Of a stretch of 64,000 nt of DNA, positions 51,627 to 60,702 are shown one piece after another. This DNA comes from Flavobacteriales bacterium (GTDB taxonomy: Bacteria; Bacteroidota; Bacteroidia; Flavobacteriales_F; PHOS-HE28), in NCBI GenBank assembly GCA_016705955.1, contig JADJKO010000011.1, forward strand, positions 1 to 64,000, in the 5' to 3' direction. The position numbers and the translations under genes are program-made. The notes beneath the pieces are model-generated. The model was not told where the DNA came from. It saw only the letters and a program-made list of their open reading frames with translations, and ran no database searches. Numbering within the stretch: position 1 is the stretch's first letter; the number at the start of each line of letters is the position of its first letter.

Positions 51627-53030
51627 ATGTCGCTGCTCCTGGTCATTATCGTCCTGGCCCTGGTGTTCGATTACATCAACGGCTTCCACGACGCCGCCAA
51701 CTCCATCGCCACGGTGGTCAGCACGAAGGTGCTCACCCCGTTCCAAGCGGTTCTGTGGGCTGCATTCTTCAATTTCGTCGCCTTCTTCATCTTCAAGGAC
51801 CATGCGGTGGCGAACACCATCAGCAAGACGGTTCACGTGGAGTTCATCACTCTCAAGGTCATTCTCGCGGGTCTCATCGCCGCGATCATTTGGAACCTCG
51901 TCACATGGTGGTACGGCATTCCAAGCAGCAGCTCTCACGCGTTGATCGGCGGATTCGCCGGTGCGGCCATCGCACACGCCTTCGCAACCTCGGACAGCTT
52001 CGGATTCAGCGATGTGGTGGAGAACGACAAGATCAACAAGACCTTGATCTTCATCTTCCTCGCGCCGCTCGTGGGAATGGTCATCAGCATGTTCATCACA
52101 TTCGTCACCATTGTCCGGAAGGTATGGGTGCGCGTGGGCATCATAGTGTTGGCTTCCATTGGCACCTGGTTCTTCTTCACCCACCTTCAACAAGGGAAAT
52201 TGGAGGAGAACCTCGGGAAGTTCTACAAGACCGACGTGCTGGGAAAGGCAGCCGCCGAGGATCCTTCCAAGACTGCGGAATTCAACGTGGCGCAAGCGAA
52301 AGTGGATGCGGCCATGCCCTACCTGATCCATTTCAATTCGCAAGGTGGTGAAGGGATCGCGGCGAACGTCAAGGCCAATGCCGATCCCAACGTCGATACC
52401 GACAAACTGGCGAAGGCCATGGATAAGGCGGACAATTCCGTGATCAGGATCGGGATCATGGTGGGCGCGCTGATCTTCATCCTCACATACTTGTATGTGG
52501 AGAAGGTGAGGACGCCGAATGCGTACTCCATGTCGAAGATGTTCAAGCGGTTGCAGCTGCTCAGTTCTGCGGCATTCAGCATCGGGCACGGTGGTAACGA
52601 TGCACAGAAGGTGATGGGGATCATCACGGCAGCGATGATCGCCAATGGGGACATCACGGATATCAAGGATATGCCCTACTGGGTGCCATTGGCATGCTAC
52701 ACGGCCATTGGCTTGGGAACGTTGAGCGGTGGATGGAAGATCGTGAAGACCATGGGTACTCGGATCACCAAGGTGACACCGCTGGAAGGCGTCTGCGCAG
52801 AGTCGGCCGGTGCGATCACGCTCTACCTCACCGAGCAGATGGGGATCCCGGTGAGCACCACGCATACCATCACCGGCGCGATCATTGGCGTGGGAGCTAC
52901 CAAGCGATTGAGCGCCGTTCGTTGGGGCGTTACATTCCAACTCCTCTGGGCATGGATCCTCACGATCCCGGTCAGTGCGACACTCGCAGGGATCGCGTAT
53001 TGGCTCTGCACCCTCGGCGGTATGGAGTGA
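51627..53030 (+). CDS. inorganic phosphate transporter, PiT family
   Basis: A 467-residue membrane carrier. The N-terminal PiT signature is FDYINGFHDAANSIATVVST and the second is GIPSSSSHALIGGFAGA; the C-terminal half repeats them as FSIGHGGNDAQKVMGIITAA and GIPVSTTHTITGAIIGVGA. About twelve membrane helices flank a hydrophilic loop near residues 185-285 that is longer than in many homologues. It moves phosphate, probably as metal-phosphate or with H+/Na+. Co-transcribed with the DUF47 regulator. Confidence 0.95.
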   Translation: MSLLLVIIVLALVFDYINGFHDAANSIATVVSTKVLTPFQAVLWAAFFNFVAFFIFKDHAVANTISKTVHVEFITLKVILAGLIAAIIWNLVTWWYGIPSSSSHALIGGFAGAAIAHAFATSDSFGFSDVVENDKINKTLIFIFLAPLVGMVISMFITFVTIVRKVWVRVGIIVLASIGTWFFFTHLQQGKLEENLGKFYKTDVLGKAAAEDPSKTAEFNVAQAKVDAAMPYLIHFNSQGGEGIAANVKANADPNVDTDKLAKAMDKADNSVIRIGIMVGALIFILTYLYVEKVRTPNAYSMSKMFKRLQLLSSAAFSIGHGGNDAQKVMGIITAAMIANGDITDIKDMPYWVPLACYTAIGLGTLSGGWKIVKTMGTRITKVTPLEGVCAESAGAITLYLTEQMGIPVSTTHTITGAIIGVGATKRLSAVRWGVTFQLLWAWILTIPVSATLAGIAYWLCTLGGME

Positions 53031-53067
53031 TCGGTCGGCGGTGTTCCGGTTGAGGGTCCGTCCACGA

Positions 53068-53075
53068 TACCTTCG
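53068..53075 (+). promoter_or_regulatory. putative -7 box TACCTTCG
   Basis: A TAnnTTYG match ending five bases before the ATG at 53081. Confidence 0.5.
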
Positions 53076-53080
53076 CGTGC

Positions 53081-54283
53081 ATGTCGATCATCCTTTCCGA
53101 CGCCGGTCTGCACAAGCATTTACTTCCGTTGACCTTCACGCGGCCGGTGGCCCAGCTACGCCCGGGCGTATTGCGCTTGTCTGAAGGATGGTACGTGAGG
53201 AGCGGGCTCCCTGTAGGATACCGGACCGAACCTTATTTGTCCGAAGCATTCCGTCTGCCTACTGAAGCGGCGGACTTCGAAGTGGATGGTGGCCTGTTCC
53301 CGACCGAGGATCTGGTCGCTGCCGTCATGAACCTGCGTGCAGGGGAAGTGCTGGTGAAGGAAGGTCGCGCGTTGGCATTCGGAATACAAGGACAAGCGAT
53401 CCCATCGGAGTCGGACTGGAGCGCACCACCGGCATTCCTGAAGCGGATCGAATTCGTCGGCGAACTCATTCGCTTCGAGCGGCCTTGGCACGTGTTCCAG
53501 CAGTGCGGCCGTGCCATCGCACTTGATCATGCATTGCTTACCGATGGTCGTCGTTCGCAACCATTGAGCGGCCTCAATACGGTCATCGGCGATCCGCAGC
53601 ATATCTTTTTAGAAGAAGGTGCTGTCGTGGAGGGTTGCACACTGAACACCAGAGGTGGTCCGATCTACATCGGTCGGAACGCGGAAGTGATGGAGGGCAG
53701 TTTGATCCGTGGCCCCTTCGCGCTCGGTGATCATGCGCAGGTGAAGATGGGAGCGAAGATCTACGGCCCTTCCAGCTTCGGACCGGAGTGCAGGGTAGGA
53801 GGTGAAGTGAACAACAGCGTCCTGCTCGGCTTCAGCAACAAAGGGCATGACGGTTTCCTCGGGAACAGCGTGCTGGGCGAATGGTGCAACCTCGGAGCGG
53901 ACACCAACAACAGCAACCTGAAGAACACGTATGGGAACGTGAAGGTGTTCAGCTATGCGAGCGGATTTGATGAGGACTCCGGGTTGCAGTTCTGCGGCTT
54001 GATCATGGGCGATCACGCCAAGAGCGGGATCAATACCATGTTCAACACAGGCACGGTCGTGGGCGTGGCAGCAAACGTCTTCGGGGGCGGATTCCAGCCC
54101 AAGCACATCCCCGGTTTCTCGTGGGGAGGTGTTGAAGGGATCGTGGTCCACGATGTGGAACGCGCACTCCGTACAGCGCGCTTGGTCATGGAGCGCAGGC
54201 ACGTCCAGTTGACTGCGCTGGATGACGCCGTCCTTCGTCATGTGTTCGCGCTGGAGCAGGCCGGGATCAAGGTTCCGCACTGA
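53081..54283 (+). CDS. GlmU-like putative sugar nucleotidyltransferase (alternative bacterial GlmU)
   Basis: A 400-residue protein of the alternative GlmU type found in Bacteroidota. The N-terminal half has ILSDAGLHKHLLPLTFTRPV and LRPGVLRLSEGWY. The C-terminal half is a left-handed beta-helix (GCTLNTRGGPIYIGRNAEVM, GPECRVGGEVNNSVLLGFSN, LGEWCNLGADTNNSNLKNTY), which corresponds to the acetyltransferase-type fold. The role is inferred as synthesis of UDP-N-acetylglucosamine for peptidoglycan and envelope; the exact reactions are not proven for this family. Cytosolic. Confidence 0.88.
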   Translation: MSIILSDAGLHKHLLPLTFTRPVAQLRPGVLRLSEGWYVRSGLPVGYRTEPYLSEAFRLPTEAADFEVDGGLFPTEDLVAAVMNLRAGEVLVKEGRALAFGIQGQAIPSESDWSAPPAFLKRIEFVGELIRFERPWHVFQQCGRAIALDHALLTDGRRSQPLSGLNTVIGDPQHIFLEEGAVVEGCTLNTRGGPIYIGRNAEVMEGSLIRGPFALGDHAQVKMGAKIYGPSSFGPECRVGGEVNNSVLLGFSNKGHDGFLGNSVLGEWCNLGADTNNSNLKNTYGNVKVFSYASGFDEDSGLQFCGLIMGDHAKSGINTMFNTGTVVGVAANVFGGGFQPKHIPGFSWGGVEGIVVHDVERALRTARLVMERRHVQLTALDDAVLRHVFALEQAGIKVPH

Positions 54284-54334
54284 TCCCGCCAGCGCCCCAT
54301 CGTTCTACTTTTACGCGCTTATCAACGTAGCGCC

Positions 54335-55606
54335 ATGCCCCAACTGACACAACAGCATTCGAAGACCCAACGTGCCATCGACCTCGAGGAGCGTTACGGT
54401 GCACACAATTACCACCCGTTGCCGGTGGTGCTGGATAGTGGGAAAGGTGTGTTCGTGTGGGATGTGGAGGGCAAGCGGTACTACGACTTCCTCAGTGCGT
54501 ACAGTGCGGTGAACCAAGGCCATTGCCATCCGCGATTGGTAGCCGTGATGCAGGACCAGGCCGCACGCATGACGTTGACTTCCCGTGCGTTCTACAACAG
54601 CCTGCTGGGCGAATACGAGCGGATGGTTTGCGAGTTCTTCGGCTACGAGAAAATGTTGCCGATGAACACCGGTGCGGAAGCGGTGGAAACCGCGCTGAAG
54701 ATGGCGCGAAAGTGGGGCTACCAGAAGAAGGGCATTCCGGCTGGTGAAGCGAAGATCCTCGTGTGCGAAGGGAACTTCCACGGTCGCACCATCACGATCG
54801 TGGGCATGAGCACCGATCCCGATTGCCAGATCGGCTTCGGACCGTTCACTCCGGGCTTCGAGGTGATCCCGTACGACGACATCCCTGCGTTGGAGAAAGC
54901 GCTCGCGGATCCGAATGTCTGTGCTTTCCTCGTGGAACCCATTCAAGGGGAGCGCGGTGTGTACACCCCGGCTGATGACTACATGCCGAAAGCGATCGCG
55001 GCGTGCAAGAAGCACAACGTCCTCTTCATCGCCGATGAGATCCAGACCGGGATCGCGCGCACCGGACGGTTGCTTTGCAGTGTGCCGGACGAGGAACAGG
55101 ATCCAGCGAAACGACCGGATGCCGTGATCCTGGCGAAAGCATTGAGTGGCGGGATGTACCCGGTGAGCGCGGTGCTCGCGAGCGATGCCATCATGAGCGT
55201 CTTCACGCCCGGCACCCACGGTAGCACATACGGCGGAAATCCAATGGGTGCGCGGGTCGCGATGGAAGCATTGGCCGTAGTGAAGGACGAGGACCTGACC
55301 GCGAATTCCGAGCGACTCGGGAAAGTCTTCCGCGCTGAAATGCAGAAGCTCGTGGACCAGTACCCGTTCATCAAACTGGTGCGCGGCAAAGGATTGTTGA
55401 ATGCGGTAGTGATCGAGGAACGCATAGCTGCCGATGGATCTCCACGAAGTGCATGGGAACTTTGCTTGCTGATGCGCGACAACGGATTGCTCGCCAAACC
55501 AACTCATGGCGACATCATCCGCTTCGCTCCCCCATTGGTGATCCGCGAGGAGGAGTTGATGGAGTGCTGCCGGATCATCGCATCCAGCGTGCAGCAGTTC
55601 GCGTAG
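54335..55606 (+). CDS. rocD: ornithine--oxo-acid transaminase
   Basis: A 423-residue PLP-dependent aminotransferase of class III. The PLP-binding features are NTGAEAVETALKMARKWG, the Asp in LFIADEIQTGIARTGRLLC (~235) and the Schiff-base Lys in VILAKALSGGMYPVSAVLA (~267). NFHGRTITIVGMSTD and EPIQGERGVYTPADDY are typical of ornithine aminotransferase. It interconverts ornithine and glutamate semialdehyde in arginine/proline metabolism. TACTTTTA lies a little upstream of the ATG. It ends two bases before the convergent gene. Confidence 0.95.
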   Translation: MPQLTQQHSKTQRAIDLEERYGAHNYHPLPVVLDSGKGVFVWDVEGKRYYDFLSAYSAVNQGHCHPRLVAVMQDQAARMTLTSRAFYNSLLGEYERMVCEFFGYEKMLPMNTGAEAVETALKMARKWGYQKKGIPAGEAKILVCEGNFHGRTITIVGMSTDPDCQIGFGPFTPGFEVIPYDDIPALEKALADPNVCAFLVEPIQGERGVYTPADDYMPKAIAACKKHNVLFIADEIQTGIARTGRLLCSVPDEEQDPAKRPDAVILAKALSGGMYPVSAVLASDAIMSVFTPGTHGSTYGGNPMGARVAMEALAVVKDEDLTANSERLGKVFRAEMQKLVDQYPFIKLVRGKGLLNAVVIEERIAADGSPRSAWELCLLMRDNGLLAKPTHGDIIRFAPPLVIREEELMECCRIIASSVQQFA

Positions 55607-55607
55607 G

Positions 55608-56906
55608 CTATCGCGCCACGAGAAATCGCTGCGTGATCAGTGTGCCGTTCGAGGATCGCGTTCGCAGCCAGTAGGAACCGACAGGCAGATCCGAGACATC
55701 GAGTTGCCCATTGCGGATCGTGACGTCGATCACGCGACCATCCACGCTCGCCACTTGCGCAGGTGCGTTGGACCCGAATGAGTTCGGTACTTGAACGAAG
55801 TCGGATGCTGGGATAGGGAATAGTGTAGGCGATGCGCTGATCTCCGGGACGGATGTGGTGGAACATATCACCGTGTTCAATCGCTCCCAAATGCCATCCG
55901 CGAGCAAGTACGGCACAGGTACCGATGCACCCGGCGCATTCCCCATGCGTACGACCACCAACCCCTGGGACGGCACCACGCAAAGGATCTGGCCGTTCTT
56001 GCCCAACGCATTGTAGCCGTCCGGCGGTTCGTTCGGGATCAGCATGCCGGGGATCACGACTTGCAGTCCCGGCACCATGTAATTGCTCTGCCCATTCAGC
56101 CACCACAGGTATCCGTAGGAGTTGTTCAACGATTGTGACGGCGTCACCATCGCATTGAAGTAGTCGGCATCGTTCATCACTACCGAACCGTTCCAAATTC
56201 CTTGTTCCATGGCAAGCAATCCGAATCGCGCGAAGTGCCGCGCCTTGCTGAAGAACACATTGTTCGCCCCGACCTGCACATAGGCGCCCGTGAGGCCCGT
56301 GGTCAGCGTGAGTTTGTTGAAGACGTAACTGTTCAGCGTTTGCCCGGTCGCCGTGCTGATCACGCCATCGAGCATTGTGTAAGGAGCGTTGTGATAGGCC
56401 CAGCGCGTGCCGGGATCAGCGAGGTATTGCAAACAGGCGGGATCCGTGCAGTCCGTATCGCCGGTGCCGTCATCAAGACCCGTGGTCATGGTCAACTGGT
56501 TGCGCACGGTGATCGCGCCTTCCTGCAGCGGTGTGCAACTCGTCCAACCCGCACCGAGGTAGTCACTGCTCGGATCGTTGATGTCGAGGAAGCCTTCCTC
56601 TTGTGCCTTCCCGACCAGGAATGCCGTGAGCGATTTGCCTGCACTTGCCCAATACCACAAGCTGTCCTGCGTGAAGGTCCCGAAGTAGTGTTCAATGACG
56701 ATCCGCCCATCCTTCAGCACGAGGAAGGCCTTGCTGTTGTTCACATCGAGGTAGTCGATCAAAGCGGGGATCTCGTCCGTACACCAACCCAAGGTGGCGG
56801 GATCCACGGTCTCCCACGTGTTTCCGAGGTTCGGTGGGAAGTAGATGTCCTGTGCCGAAAGTGTGGTGAAGGATACGAGCAGGAAAAGGGTGGAATGAAG
56901 ACGCAT
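55608..56906 (-). CDS. secreted serine hydrolase (beta-lactamase-like) with T9SS type A sorting domain
   Basis: A 432-residue protein. The ATG at 56906 gives a signal peptide (STLFLLVSFTTLSAQ). The hydrolase has SxxK in ASAGKSLTAF and the Tyr motif in WAYHNAPYTML. The C-terminal ~75 residues form a T9SS type A domain starting ISASPTLFPIPASDFVQV and ending LITQRFLVAR. A beta-lactamase-like fold on a surface-sorted protein usually means an esterase or peptidase acting outside the cell. It starts 13 bases after the GT87-like gene and shares an operon with it. Confidence 0.88.
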   Translation of the reverse strand: MRLHSTLFLLVSFTTLSAQDIYFPPNLGNTWETVDPATLGWCTDEIPALIDYLDVNNSKAFLVLKDGRIVIEHYFGTFTQDSLWYWASAGKSLTAFLVGKAQEEGFLDINDPSSDYLGAGWTSCTPLQEGAITVRNQLTMTTGLDDGTGDTDCTDPACLQYLADPGTRWAYHNAPYTMLDGVISTATGQTLNSYVFNKLTLTTGLTGAYVQVGANNVFFSKARHFARFGLLAMEQGIWNGSVVMNDADYFNAMVTPSQSLNNSYGYLWWLNGQSNYMVPGLQVVIPGMLIPNEPPDGYNALGKNGQILCVVPSQGLVVVRMGNAPGASVPVPYLLADGIWERLNTVICSTTSVPEISASPTLFPIPASDFVQVPNSFGSNAPAQVASVDGRVIDVTIRNGQLDVSDLPVGSYWLRTRSSNGTLITQRFLVAR

Positions 56907-56919
56907 GAGGTCGGATCTT

Positions 56920-58155
56920 TCAGGTGGACGCTGTTCGCTCCTTTTGGTTCGATCCACGGGTGAAGAAATGCAGTGCGACAAGCAGCACAAGGCCGATGTT
57001 CGCGATACCGAGTACGCCAAAATGGACCATTCGATCCGATAGATCACCCAAGGCATCAGCCCAATTGCCGCCGTATGCGAACAGCAAGAGCAACGCGACG
57101 AGCAACAACCACCGGGATCGTGGGCGTGGTATCAGACGGTGACAGAGCAACATGATCGCCGGAAGGCTGAACAGGAAATGGTTCGTATCGGTGAGTGTGA
57201 TGCTCGGAACCAATGCGAGCAGTAGGAAATACTCGATCACGATGTGGCCCGCCATGCCGGCATTGTTCCGTTCGATCATCCTGTTCCGCAGCACATACGC
57301 GGCAAAGAGCAACGCGATACAGCCGAGGATGACCGCCACTTCAAGAGTGCTGGGTGAGGTGAAGTGATGGAGTACCGTGCGATGCAGGAACGAATAGATC
57401 GTGTCCACGCTGTTGTGTGCATCACCGCCGGTGTAGATGAGCGAGGCGTTGTGTCCGGCCATCACCGCGAACCAATCACGATGCAGTTGAATGGTGTGTT
57501 CAACGCCTAGGAACGCAGCGGGCAGGACAAGGCCGAGGATCACGGTGACAACGGCCATGCTGCAAGCCCTACGCTGGTCGCGCAATAGGAGTAGCGGAAG
57601 CAGGACCACGAAATGCGGCTTCGCGAGGATGGCCAGGCCGATCAGGATACCAGCCGTTCCCGAGCGTCCGCTCAGGATCCGGTCGAGACCAAGTAGGAGG
57701 ATCCATAACAGCAGGACATTGATGTTCCCCAAGTGCAGTTCGCGATGTAGGTGTACCACCACCACGAGTGTGGTCAGGAAGACCGGGCCATACCCAGCGG
57801 CCCTCCCGCCAAGGACATGGGTGCGAACAAGCCGGTCCGTCAACAGGACCGACCAGATGAATGCTGCCACGATCAGCACGTACTGGATGGTCGCTGCAAC
57901 GGAGTAGGGGAGCAATGCGAGCGGGACGTACGCCATCGCCATGATCGGCGCGTACTTGAAGGTCCCGGAATCAAGTCCGTGCGCTACGCCGTATAGTGTA
58001 TCGCCGTGCAAGAAGCTCTGCGCGGCACCGTAGTAAACGCGGAAGTCGTTCAACCAGAACCGTCCGTTGACATGCTCCAGCACCAGCAGGAGCAGTGTAA
58101 GAAGGACCAGGACGATCGTGAAACGGCCGGGGAACCTGTTCCAGCCAAGGAACAT
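56920..58155 (-). CDS. glycosyltransferase family 87-like membrane protein
   Basis: A 411-residue polytopic membrane protein (about ten helices). After the first helix comes the GT-C-type acidic motif LNDFRVYYGAAQSFLHGDTL, then FKYAPIMAMAYVPLALLPYS, and later LILSGRSGTAGILIGLAIL followed by AKPHFVVLLPLLLLR. These match GT87 polyprenol-phosphate-mannosyltransferase-like proteins. The sugar and acceptor are unknown. It lies two bases after the lipoprotein gene 58158-58547. Confidence 0.82.
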   Translation of the reverse strand: MFLGWNRFPGRFTIVLVLLTLLLLVLEHVNGRFWLNDFRVYYGAAQSFLHGDTLYGVAHGLDSGTFKYAPIMAMAYVPLALLPYSVAATIQYVLIVAAFIWSVLLTDRLVRTHVLGGRAAGYGPVFLTTLVVVVHLHRELHLGNINVLLLWILLLGLDRILSGRSGTAGILIGLAILAKPHFVVLLPLLLLRDQRRACSMAVVTVILGLVLPAAFLGVEHTIQLHRDWFAVMAGHNASLIYTGGDAHNSVDTIYSFLHRTVLHHFTSPSTLEVAVILGCIALLFAAYVLRNRMIERNNAGMAGHIVIEYFLLLALVPSITLTDTNHFLFSLPAIMLLCHRLIPRPRSRWLLLVALLLLFAYGGNWADALGDLSDRMVHFGVLGIANIGLVLLVALHFFTRGSNQKERTAST

Positions 58156-58157
58156 GG

Positions 58158-58547
58158 CTAGTTGAGTTTGCTACGGTCCACCTCCTTCACAAGGCGGCCA
58201 CGGTCGTAGTACAATTCGCGGTACACCTTCCCATCCGGGCCATAGTCCAAGTGGATCCCGTGCTCCACACCATTCTCCCAGTGCTCCACGAACTTCTTCG
58301 TTCCCGACTCATAGTAGTACACCCACTCGCCGTGCTCCACGCCGTTCTCGAATCGCCCTACATATTCCATCCGACCGCTGGGGTAGTACACCTTTTCCAT
58401 CACCTTCAGTGCATCCTCGCCCTTGCCCTTCATGTACACCACCACTTCGGGCTTGCCGTTGGGGTGGCTGGCAGCGACGTATTTGTGGGTGGAGCAGCTT
58501 GCGAGTAGAACGAGGAGGCCGACGAGCAGAAGGAGGCGCAGTTGCAT
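58158..58547 (-). CDS. MORN/YwqK-like repeat lipoprotein
   Basis: A 129-residue lipoprotein with lipobox LLVLLASC (Cys at ~18). The mature part is made of short beta-hairpin units of the MORN/YwqK antitoxin-like type: YYPSGRMEYVGRFENGVEHG, WVYYYESGTKKFVEHWENGV, and YGPDGKVYRELYYDRGRLV. Such repeats are common in Bacteroidota surface or periplasmic proteins and have no single known function. TATTTTAG ends six bases before the ATG. It is the first gene of a three-gene operon with GT87 and serine hydrolase genes. Confidence 0.85.
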   Translation of the reverse strand: MQLRLLLLVGLLVLLASCSTHKYVAASHPNGKPEVVVYMKGKGEDALKVMEKVYYPSGRMEYVGRFENGVEHGEWVYYYESGTKKFVEHWENGVEHGIHLDYGPDGKVYRELYYDRGRLVKEVDRSKLN

Positions 58548-58553
58548 GGTCCG

Positions 58554-58561
58554 CTAAAATA
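58554..58561 (-). promoter_or_regulatory. putative -7 box TATTTTAG
   Basis: A near match to TAnnTTTG ending six bases before the ATG at 58547; likely promoter of the lipoprotein/GT87/serine-hydrolase operon. Confidence 0.4.
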
Positions 58562-58587
58562 GGAGAACGCCCCGTGCCACAGGTCGG

Positions 58588-59718
58588 CTATTGTTTGATG
58601 AAGCGGGTGACCCAGCCCGTTTGACCACGCGCTAGGTAGGCCCCGGCGTCGAGGGTGCTCACGTCGATCGGGCCGGAAATGGATCCTATGAGCGCTATGC
58701 GGCCGAACGCATCCATAATGGTAAAGGGCTCCTTCCGGCCGGGCGTTCCGGTGATGATGGTGATCTCCGAGGTCGCCGGATCGGGATAGAGATGCCCCGA
58801 TGGAAGATGGTGCTCGGCTATGCCGACATCCGGGGCGAGATTCCAGCCGATATCGCGCAGGATGCCCAAGCATATTGGCCCTGGCCAGTGGTTGCTCTGT
58901 CCTGCGGAACTGAAGGGCGTCATCAACTCGTTCGGGTTCCCAGCCGGGAATGTCGCTTCATTCAAGTGGACACAACTGCTGCCCAAGGCGAAGACCGAGG
59001 GTGCGTAGATCCGTGCGTTCTGTCCACTATTCGCAGCCATCGCGTTCGCACCATTGAAGTACACTTGGTTGCTGGTGAAGGCGGTGCCGAGGACTGTGCT
59101 CGGATTGTTCAGGAAGGTCAATGGCCCATTGGCAGTACTCGTGAGGAAACGATCGAAGATCCCGGGTAGCGTGTCCTGTTCGGGCCACGGGAAGGTGGTG
59201 ATCAGCGGTGCGAAGTCACTTGCTTGCAACAAGCCGAAGGAGCCTTCATTCGCTACTTTCTTGGCCAGCCCGACGAAACCGAGGCCATGCCCCAACTCAT
59301 GCAGTGCGATGCTCACCAGGTCGTACTGTCCAGCAGGCGTGTTGCCATCGGTGCCCAAGTACCAGTTGGTACCACTGTTCAGGTAAACGTTGATGTCGTC
59401 CTCGCCAACGTTCAGCTCTGCGCCAGCGATGCTGTTCGCCAGCGCTGTCGCATACCATGTTGATGCGAACGGAGCGCTCGGAAAATCCTTTCGGCCGTTC
59501 GGGAAGGTGACGCCCAATGCCGCACCACCCAATGCGGACCAACTCACGCTCACCTTGATCGGCACATCACTTATCAGGATCCCGCCCCAGATATCGGCGG
59601 CATACTGGATCGCGGCTTGCGCATCGGGCGGTGTGCCGAAGTGTGTGATGGAAAAGGTTGCTGCCGATGAAGGCGCAGCCATGCATGCGACGAAGAGCAG
59701 GGAGAAGAGTTTCCGCAT
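58588..59718 (-). CDS. secreted zinc-protease-like protein with T9SS type A sorting domain
   Basis: A 376-residue secreted protein with a signal peptide (LFSLLFVACMAAPSSA). The domain from ~25 to 290 has VSIALHELGHGLGFVGLAKK (HELGH at ~139-143). The HExxH is zinc-binding, but the third metzincin ligand expected at position 11 is Gly, so the catalytic metal site is unusual. The last ~75 residues are a T9SS type A domain (LYPDPATSEITIIT, ending GWVTRFIKQ). A TAAGTTCG box ends four bases before the ATG. The substrate is unknown. Confidence 0.82.
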   Translation of the reverse strand: MRKLFSLLFVACMAAPSSAATFSITHFGTPPDAQAAIQYAADIWGGILISDVPIKVSVSWSALGGAALGVTFPNGRKDFPSAPFASTWYATALANSIAGAELNVGEDDINVYLNSGTNWYLGTDGNTPAGQYDLVSIALHELGHGLGFVGLAKKVANEGSFGLLQASDFAPLITTFPWPEQDTLPGIFDRFLTSTANGPLTFLNNPSTVLGTAFTSNQVYFNGANAMAANSGQNARIYAPSVFALGSSCVHLNEATFPAGNPNELMTPFSSAGQSNHWPGPICLGILRDIGWNLAPDVGIAEHHLPSGHLYPDPATSEITIITGTPGRKEPFTIMDAFGRIALIGSISGPIDVSTLDAGAYLARGQTGWVTRFIKQ

Positions 59719-59722
59719 GCCA

Positions 59723-59730
59723 CGAACTTA
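59723..59730 (-). promoter_or_regulatory. putative -7 box TAAGTTCG
   Basis: A TAnnTTYG match ending four bases before the ATG at 59718; it lies between that start codon and the pfkA stop region at 59728. Confidence 0.5.
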
Positions 59731-60702
59731 CACCGCGAGCATGGGTAGAAGGCGGTACAGATCGGGTTCGATCGCCTTTTTCATCACGATGTCTTCTGCA
59801 TGTGGCGTGTAGGTGAGATCACCCTTCACCACACCCACGACACAGTTCGACTTCCCTGCGATGAGGCCTTCCACGGCGCCAGCGCCAAGCCGCGCTGCGA
59901 GCAAGCGATCCGCCACGGTCGGGTTCCCGCCACGCTGCAAGTGGCCCAGCACACTCACACGGATATCGAACTGCGGGCAGCATGCCTTCACTTGTTCAGC
60001 GAGCTTGAACGCACCACCCTCTTGATCGCCTTCTGCCACCACCACCACGCTGCTCCCTTTTTCGCTGGACCGGTTCTCCAATACCTTCACCAACTCATCA
60101 ACGCTTTCCCGCCGTTCCGGTATCATCACATATTCCGCCCCGGCGGCGATACCGGTGTGCATGGCGATGAAGCCCGTGTCGCGTCCCATCACCTCCACGA
60201 AGAAGATGCGGCCATGGCTCGACGCGGTGTCGCGCAAACGATCGATCGCTTCCAAGGCCGTGTTGCATGCGGTATCGAAACCGATGGTGCGGTCGCTGGC
60301 GCCGAGGTCATTGTCGATGGTGCTGGCCACGCCCATCACCCGAATATCATGTTCGATAGCGAGTTGGTGCGCGCCGGTCTGCGTGCCACCGCCTCCAATG
60401 CAGATCAAGGCATCGATGCCCGCATCGCGCAGGTTCTTGGCAGCGGTCGCCCTTCCCTCGGGTGTGCGGAATGCTTCGCTGCGCGCGCTGCGCAACATGG
60501 TGCCGCCACGCTGCACGATGTTCTTCACATCACGCGGACCGAGCTCGATGAAGGATCCTTTCACCAAACCGTTGTACCCATCCATCACGCCGATGGCTTT
60601 GATCCCGTGGAAATGCGCGGTGCGCACCACCGCGCGAATGGCGGCGTTCATGCCGGGCGCATCACCACCGGAGGTGAGGAGAGCGAGGTGTTGGGGTTTC
60701 AT
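59728..60702 (-). CDS. pfkA: 6-phosphofructokinase with altered ATP/Mg motif
   Basis: A 324-residue PfkA-family enzyme that phosphorylates fructose 6-phosphate in glycolysis. It shows the N-terminal TSGGDAPGMNAAIRAVVR, the fructose-phosphate site STIDNDLGASDRTIGFDTA with catalytic Asp at ~130, and EVMGRDTGFIA and VLGHLQRGGNPTVADRLL. The usual GGDGS/T (Asp103 in E. coli, Mg-ATP binding) reads GGGGT at residues 103-107. The Gly after it keeps the ATP-type signature rather than the pyrophosphate type. The first codon overlaps the upstream membrane protein by four bases. Confidence 0.93.
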   Translation of the reverse strand: MKPQHLALLTSGGDAPGMNAAIRAVVRTAHFHGIKAIGVMDGYNGLVKGSFIELGPRDVKNIVQRGGTMLRSARSEAFRTPEGRATAAKNLRDAGIDALICIGGGGTQTGAHQLAIEHDIRVMGVASTIDNDLGASDRTIGFDTACNTALEAIDRLRDTASSHGRIFFVEVMGRDTGFIAMHTGIAAGAEYVMIPERRESVDELVKVLENRSSEKGSSVVVVAEGDQEGGAFKLAEQVKACCPQFDIRVSVLGHLQRGGNPTVADRLLAARLGAGAVEGLIAGKSNCVVGVVKGDLTYTPHAEDIVMKKAIEPDLYRLLPMLAV

